Source of the DNA: Brugia malayi
Lineage: Eukaryota > Nematoda > Chromadorea > Rhabditida > Onchocercidae
Assembly: GCF_000002995.4 (NCBI RefSeq)
Contig: NW_025062400.1
Location: 1 to 11,987, forward strand
Length of the DNA stretch: 11,987 bases
Direction of reading: 5' to 3'
Position numbers and translations under genes: made by a program. A model generated the notes under the pieces. It made no database searches, had not been told where the DNA came from, and saw only the letters and a list, made by a program, of their open reading frames with translations. Positions 7,961 through 11,987 of this stretch are shown piece after piece; positions within the stretch are counted from its first letter, which is position 1, and each line of letters starts with the position of its first letter.

Positions 7961-8305
7961 ACATTTATTGAACTTAATTGATTACTTTTATTTGCATTAA
8001 AGTTGATCTGCTGACATTCTAATTTACTATTTTTGACATTTTATGCTAACTTTGGACTTTAAAAGTTAACTTTAAAGCAAACTTTCATTGCAGAAATTAA
8101 TTAAATCTGCAATAATAATTGATGTCAAATATTTTTTAAACATTAAAATAAATTTTAGTCACAATTCTAGATAGGGTTACTTAAGAAATTTCGACAGATT
8201 TTAAAAGTTTTAATAAAATAAATACTAAAAATGTTTTAATTTTGTTTAATTCTGTTTCAAATAAAATCTTCCAATGCCGGGAAAATATATTTTATTCTAA
8301 AATAA
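7961..8305. repeat. Satellite unit 24 (A/B recombinant, 345 bp)
   Basis: Same mosaic as unit 13: aaagttgat and aattaaatctgc on the left, gcaataataattgatgtc and ttctagataggg on the right, ttgtttaattctg near the end. The terminal tail is ccaatgccggg instead of acctgtgctgg. Confidence 0.93.
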
Positions 8306-8651
8306 ACATTTATTGAACTTAATTGATTACTTTTATTTGCATTAAACTTGATCTGCTGACATTCTATTTACTATTTTTGACATTTTATGCTAACTTTGGA
8401 CTTTAAAAGTTAACCTTTAAAGCAAACTTTCATTGCAGAAATTAATGAAATCTGCAATTATAATTGATTTCAAATATTTTTTAAACATTAAAATTAATTT
8501 TTAGTCACAATTCTAGATTGGGTTACTACAGAAATTTCGACAGATTTTAAAAGTTTTAATAAAATAAATACTAAAAATGTTTTAATTTTTAATAATTCTG
8601 TTTCAAATAAAATCTACCAATGCCGGAAAAATATATTTATTCTAAAAATAA
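8306..8651. repeat. Satellite unit 25 (mixed type, 346 bp)
   Basis: aaacttgat on the left, gatttcaaa, and hybrid ttctagattgggttactacag; tail ctaccaatgccgg. Lacks the internal duplication of unit 14 at the matching position. Confidence 0.92.
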
Positions 8652-8992
8652 ACATTTATTGAACTTAATTGATTACTTTTATTTGCATTAAAGTTGATCT
8701 GCTGACATTCCAATTTACTATTTTTGACATTTTTATGCTAACTTTGGACTTTAAAAGTTAACTTTAAAGCAAACTTTCATTGCAGAAATTAATTAAATCT
8801 GCAATTATAATTGATTTCAATATTTTTAAACATTAAAATTATTTAGTCACAAATCCAGATTGGGTTACTACAGAAATTTCGACAGATTTTAAAAGTTTTA
8901 ATGAAAATAAATACTAAAAATGTTTTAATTTTTAATAATTCTGTTTCAAATAAAATCTTCCAATGCCGGAAAATATATTTTTTCTAAAAAAA
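8652..8992. repeat. Satellite unit 26 (type A, 341 bp)
   Basis: Type A marks; aatgaaaataaat near the end recalls unit 15. Contains run-length changes (gacattccaattt, gacatttttatgc, tttcaatattttt, aattatttag). Confidence 0.9.
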
Positions 8993-9333
8993 ACATTTAT
9001 TGAACTTAATTGATTACTTTTATTTGCATTAAAGTTGATCTGCTGACATTCAATTTACTATTTTTGACATTTTATGCTTAACTTTGGACTTTAAAAGTTA
9101 ACTTTAAAGCAAACTTTCATTGCAGAAATTAATTAAATCTGCAATTATAATTGATTTCAAATACTTTTTAAAATATTAAAATTAATTTTAGTCACAAATC
9201 CAGATTGGGTTACTACAGAAATTTCGACAGATTTTAAAAAATTTATAAAATAATACTAAAATGTTTTAATTTTTAATATTCTGTTTCAAATAAAATCTTC
9301 CAATGCCGGAAAATATATTTTATCTAAAAATAA
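8993..9333. repeat. Satellite unit 27 (type A, 341 bp; partner of units 5 and 16)
   Basis: Matches unit 5 in type and tail but with several one-base indels: gcttaac, ttttaaaatatt, acagattttaaaaaatttat, aaataatac, actaaaatg, ttaatattctg, gccggaaaa. Confidence 0.9.
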
Positions 9334-9673
9334 ACATTTATTGAACTAAATGATTACTTTTATTTGCATTAAACTTGATCTGCTGACATTCTATTTACTA
9401 TTTTTGACATTTTATGCTAACTTTGGACTTTAAAGTTAACTTTAAAGCAAACTTTCATTGCAGAAATTAATTGAAATCTGCAATTTATAATTGATTTCAA
9501 AATATTTTTAATATTAAAATTAATTTTAGTCACAAATCCAGATTGGGTTACTAAAAAATTCGACAGATTTTAAAAGTTTTAATAAAATAAATACTAAAAA
9601 TGTTTTATTTTTATAATTCTGTTTCAAATAAAATCTTCCAATGCCGGGAAAATATATTTTTTTTCTAAAAAAA
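9334..9673. repeat. Satellite unit 28 (mixed, 340 bp)
   Basis: aaacttgat on the left but type A on the right (gatttcaaa, aatccagattggg), unlike units 6 and 17. ttactaaaaaattcgacag has lost the usual cag/aag before the TTCGACAGAT core. gcaaac, not gtaaac. Confidence 0.9.
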
Positions 9674-10012
9674 ACATTTATTGAACTTAATTGATTACTT
9701 TATTTGCATTAAACTTGATCTGCTGACATTCTATTTACTATTTTTGACATTTTATGCTAACTTTGGACTTTAAAAGTTAACTTTAAAGCAAACTTTCATT
9801 GCAGAAATTAATGAAATCTTGCAATTATAATGATTTCAAATATTTTTAAACATTAAAATAAATTTTAGTCACAATTCTAGATAGGGTTACTTAGAAATTT
9901 CGACAGATTTTAAAAGTTTTAATAAAATAAATACTAAAAATGTTTTAATTTAATAATTCTGTTTCAAATAAAAATCTACCTATGCGGAAAAATATATTAA
10001 ATATAAAAATAA
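9674..10012. repeat. Satellite unit 29 (mixed, 339 bp)
   Basis: aaacttgat, tgatttcaaa, ttctagatagggttacttag; tail ctacctatgcgg with aatatattaaatat, recalling the odd tail of unit 7. Extra t in the dyad arm (aaatcttgcaat). Confidence 0.9.
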
Positions 10013-10351
10013 ACATTTATTGAACTTAATTGATTACTTTTATTTGCATTAAACTGATCTGCTGACATTCTATTTACTATTTTTGAACATTTTATGCTAA
10101 CTTTGGACTTTAAAGTTAACTTTAAAGCAACTTTCATTGCAGAAATTTTTTAAAATGCAATTATAATTGATTTCAAATATTTTTTAAATATTAAAATAAA
10201 TTTAGTCCACAATTCTAGATAGGGGTTACCACAGAAATTTCGACAGATTTTAAAAGTTTTAATAAATAAACACTAAAAATGTTTTAAATTTTAATTAATT
10301 CTGTTTCAAATAAAATCTACCTGTTGCTGGAAAATGTTTCATTTAAAAATA
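10013..10351. repeat. Satellite unit 30 (mixed, 339 bp; partner of units 8 and 19)
   Basis: Keeps aaactgat, the shortened dyad (gcagaaattttttaaaatgc), ttaccacag and the single cactaaaaatg, but not the 11-bp insertion of units 8 and 19. Tail acctgttgctgg. Confidence 0.9.
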
Positions 10352-10692
10352 ACATTTACTGAACTTAATTGATTACTTTTATTTGCATTAAACATGATCT
10401 GCTGACAAATATATTTTACTATTTTTGACATTTTATGCTAACTTTGGACTTTAAAAGGTTAACTTAAAGCAAACCTTCATTGCAGAAATTAATGAATCTG
10501 CAATTATAGTTGATTCAAATATTTTTTAAATATTAAAATTAATTTCAGTCACAAATCCAGATTGGTTACCACAGAAATTTCGACAGATTTTAAAAGCTTT
10601 AATAAAATAAATACTAAAATGTTTTAATTTTTAATAATTCAGTTTCAAATAAAATCTTCCAATGCCGGGAAAATATATTTTTTCTAAAATAA
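10352..10692. repeat. Satellite unit 31 (type A variant, 341 bp; partner of units 9 and 20)
   Basis: Keeps catttactgaac, aaacatgat, aaaccttcattg, tatagttgat and ttcagtc. A local replacement reads gctgacaaatatattttac where other units have gctgacattctatttac. Confidence 0.9.
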
Positions 10693-11017
10693 ACATTTAT
10701 TGAACTTAATTGATTACTTTTATTTGCATTAAAGTTGATCGGCTGACATTCTCTTTACTATTTTTGACATTTTATGCTTAACTTTGGACTTTTTAAAAGT
10801 TAACTTTAAGCAACTTTCATTGCAGAAATTAATTAAATCTGCAATTATAAATATTATAAATTAATTTTAGTCACAAATCCAGATTGGTTACTACAGAAAT
10901 TTCGACAGATTTTAAAAAGTTTTAAATAAATAAATACTAAAAATGTTTAATTTTTAATAATTCTGTTTCAAATAAAATCTTCCAATGCCGGGAAAATATA
11001 TTTCATCTAAAAAATAA
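10693..11017. repeat. Satellite unit 32 (type A, 325 bp; partner of units 10 and 21)
   Basis: Keeps gatcggctgacattctcttt and the ~21-bp deletion (gcaattataaatatt). Lacks the attgatta duplication. This is the shortest complete unit. Confidence 0.9.
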
Positions 11018-11345
11018 ACATTTGTTGAACTTAATTGATTACTTTTATTTGCATTAAATTGATCTGCTGACATTCAATTTACTATTTTTGACATTTTATG
11101 CTAATTTTGGACTTAACTTTAAAGCAACTTCATGCAAGAAATTATTTAAGTCTGCAATTAATAATTGTTTTCAAATATTTTTTAACATTAAAATAAATTT
11201 TAGTCCACAATTCTAGAATAGGGTTACTTAAGAAATTTCGACAGATTTTAAAAGTTTTAATAAAATAAATACTAAAATGTTTTATTTTTAATAATTCTGT
11301 TTCAAATAAAATCTTCCAATGCCGGGAAAATTTTTTTCTAAAAAA
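11018..11345. repeat. Satellite unit 33 (mixed, 328 bp; partner of units 11 and 22)
   Basis: Keeps catttgttgaac, gctaattttggacttaac, ttatttaagtctgc and ttgttttc. Unlike its partners it retains ATTTGCAT and has a type B right side with a ccaatgccggg tail. The dyad arm is damaged (catgcaagaa). Confidence 0.9.
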
Positions 11346-11684
11346 ACATTTATGAACTTAATTGATTTCTTTTATTTGCATAAAGTTGATCTGCTGACAT
11401 TCAATTTACTATTTTTTGACATTTTATGCTAACTTTGGACTTTAAAAGTTAACTTTAATGCAAACTTTCATTGCAGAAATTAATGAATCTGCAATTATAA
11501 TTGATTTCAAATATTTTTTAAACATTAAAAATAATTTAAGTCACAATTCTAGATAGGGGTTACTTAAGAAATTTCGACAGATTTTAAAAGTTTTAATAAA
11601 ATATAAATACTAAATGTTAATTTTTAATAATTCTTTCAAATAAAATCTTCCAATGCCGGGTAAATATATATCATCTAAAAATAA
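11346..11684. repeat. Satellite unit 34 (mixed, 339 bp)
   Basis: aaagttgat and gatttcaaa on the left, ttctagataggggttacttaag on the right. Many one-base losses (catttatgaac, gcataaag, aatgaatctgc, attctttcaaat). Confidence 0.88.
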
Positions 11685-11987
11685 ACATTTATTGAACTTA
11701 ATTGATTTCTTTTATTTGCATTAAAGTTGATCTGCTGACAATCAATTTACTAATTTTTGACATTTTAATGCTAACTGGACTTTAAAAGTTAATTTAAAGC
11801 AACTTTCATTGCAGAAATTAATTAATCTGCAATTATAATTGATTTCAAATATTTTTAAAACATTAAAATAAATTTTAGTCACAATTCTAGATAAGGGTTA
11901 CTACAGAAATTTCGACAGATTTTAAAAGTTTAATAAATAAATACTAAAAATGTTTTAATTTTGTTTAATTCTGTTTCAAATAAAATC
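11685..11987. repeat. Satellite unit 35 (mixed, incomplete at window end, 303 bp)
   Basis: aaagttgat, gatttcaaa, hybrid ttctagataagggttactacag, then ttgtttaattctg. The window ends at caaataaaatc, about 40 bases before the next anchor would be expected, so the array continues. Confidence 0.9.

Larger units (their letters stand above)
5224..8992. repeat. Higher-order repeat copy 2 (units 16-26, 3,769 bp)
   Basis: Units 16-22 are almost exact copies of 5-11. Units 23-26 match 12-15 only loosely: 23 and 24 resemble 12 and 13, whereas 25 and 26 carry other subfamily marks than 14 and 15 and lack the 68-bp duplication of unit 14. The copy is 71 bp shorter than copy 1, mainly for that reason. Confidence 0.88.
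1..11987. repeat. AT-rich satellite DNA array, ~343-bp monomer, 35 units
   Basis: The window is one head-to-tail tandem array. The anchor acatttattgaacttaatt, or a one- or two-base variant, recurs at 325-353 bp spacing, mostly 339-346, with one 413-bp exception. All units lie in the same orientation. One unit counted by hand has about 71 G+C in 340 bases. The steadiest stretches in each unit are the anchor with ttgattacttttatttgcat, ctgctgacatt, tttgacattttatgct, ttcgacagat, and tctgtttcaaataaaatct. No gene, RNA gene or transposon end is seen on either strand, so this entry also covers the lack of genes over the full length. Organisation of this kind is known from eukaryotic centromeric and pericentromeric satellites; that location is inference here. 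The array is cut by both window edges. The family name and host are not recognised. Confidence 0.98.
8993..11987. repeat. Higher-order repeat copy 3, divergent and cut by the window end (units 27-35)
   Basis: Units 27-33 follow the order of 5-11: aaactgat and the shortened dyad in 30, aaacatgat and tatagttgat in 31, gatcgg plus the ~21-bp deletion in 32, and catttgttgaac, gctaatttt and ttgttttc in 33. The copy lacks several insertions shared by copies 1 and 2. It is littered with single-base gains and losses, mostly in A or T runs. Units 34-35 have no clear one-to-one partner in 12-13. Confidence 0.82.

Noticed and set aside
1..11987. Protein-coding genes
   Set aside because: Monomers contain stop codons in all frames I followed; atg occurrences lead to short frames (for example atgccggga stops within about 14 codons). 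Nothing resembles a domain, and unit lengths are not constrained to multiples of three.
1..11987. CRISPR array or other prokaryotic repeat-spacer system
   Set aside because: The full ~343-bp unit is repeated, with no short constant repeat separated by unique spacers.
1..11987. Transposon-derived array with terminal inverted repeats or target-site duplications
   Set aside because: No inverted termini at the monomer ends and no coding remnant; the dyads found are internal and short.
1..11987. Organelle control region or bacterial origin repeats
   Set aside because: No flanking tRNA, rRNA or replication gene is present, and the array is far longer and more uniform than such repeats usually are.

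Overview
The whole window is one uninterrupted tandem array of an AT-rich satellite DNA (about 79% A+T, counted by hand on one unit). The monomer is about 343 bp and all copies run head to tail in one orientation. I place 35 unit starts by the anchor acatttattgaacttaatt (first at 16, last at 11685). The window begins in the tail of an earlier unit and ends inside unit 35, so the array extends past both edges. No protein gene, rRNA, tRNA, CRISPR array or recognisable transposon is visible on either strand. Every frame is broken by stops within a monomer.

The organism is most likely a eukaryote and the locus a nuclear heterochromatic block such as centromeric, pericentromeric or subtelomeric DNA, because long homogeneous arrays of a few-hundred-bp, AT-rich monomer with higher-order structure are typical of eukaryotic satellites. 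Many insects and other invertebrates carry satellites of this size and composition. I do not recognise the sequence as a named family and cannot give a taxon.

Layout. Units 1-6 (16-2070) alternate between two subfamilies, A and B, giving dimers of about 685 bp. Type A has aaagttgat, gatttcaaa and ccagattgggttactacag; type B has aaacttgat, gatgtcaaa and tctagatagggttacttaag. From unit 5 an 11-unit higher-order repeat (HOR) is visible. A recognisable run of seven units (5-11, 16-22, 27-33) occurs three times, separated by four more variable units (12-15, 23-26). The first two seven-unit runs sit exactly 3,840 bp apart. They differ by only 3 substitutions and no indels over 2,466 bp (1252-3717 versus 5092-7557). 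The third run keeps the same unit order but is much more divergent, and single-base indels dominate its differences. A second, smaller duplication (period 1,100 bp) makes units 12 and 15 near-identical, and unit 14 carries an internal 68-bp tandem duplication.

Within the monomer the steadiest elements are: the ATTTGCAT octamer; an 8-bp-stem dyad (attgcaga...tctgcaat); a 21-bp dyad around GTTAAC; and the CpG-containing core TTCGACAGAT, present in all 35 units. These are the best candidates for constrained or protein-contacting positions. No sequence-specific function can be assigned from sequence alone.
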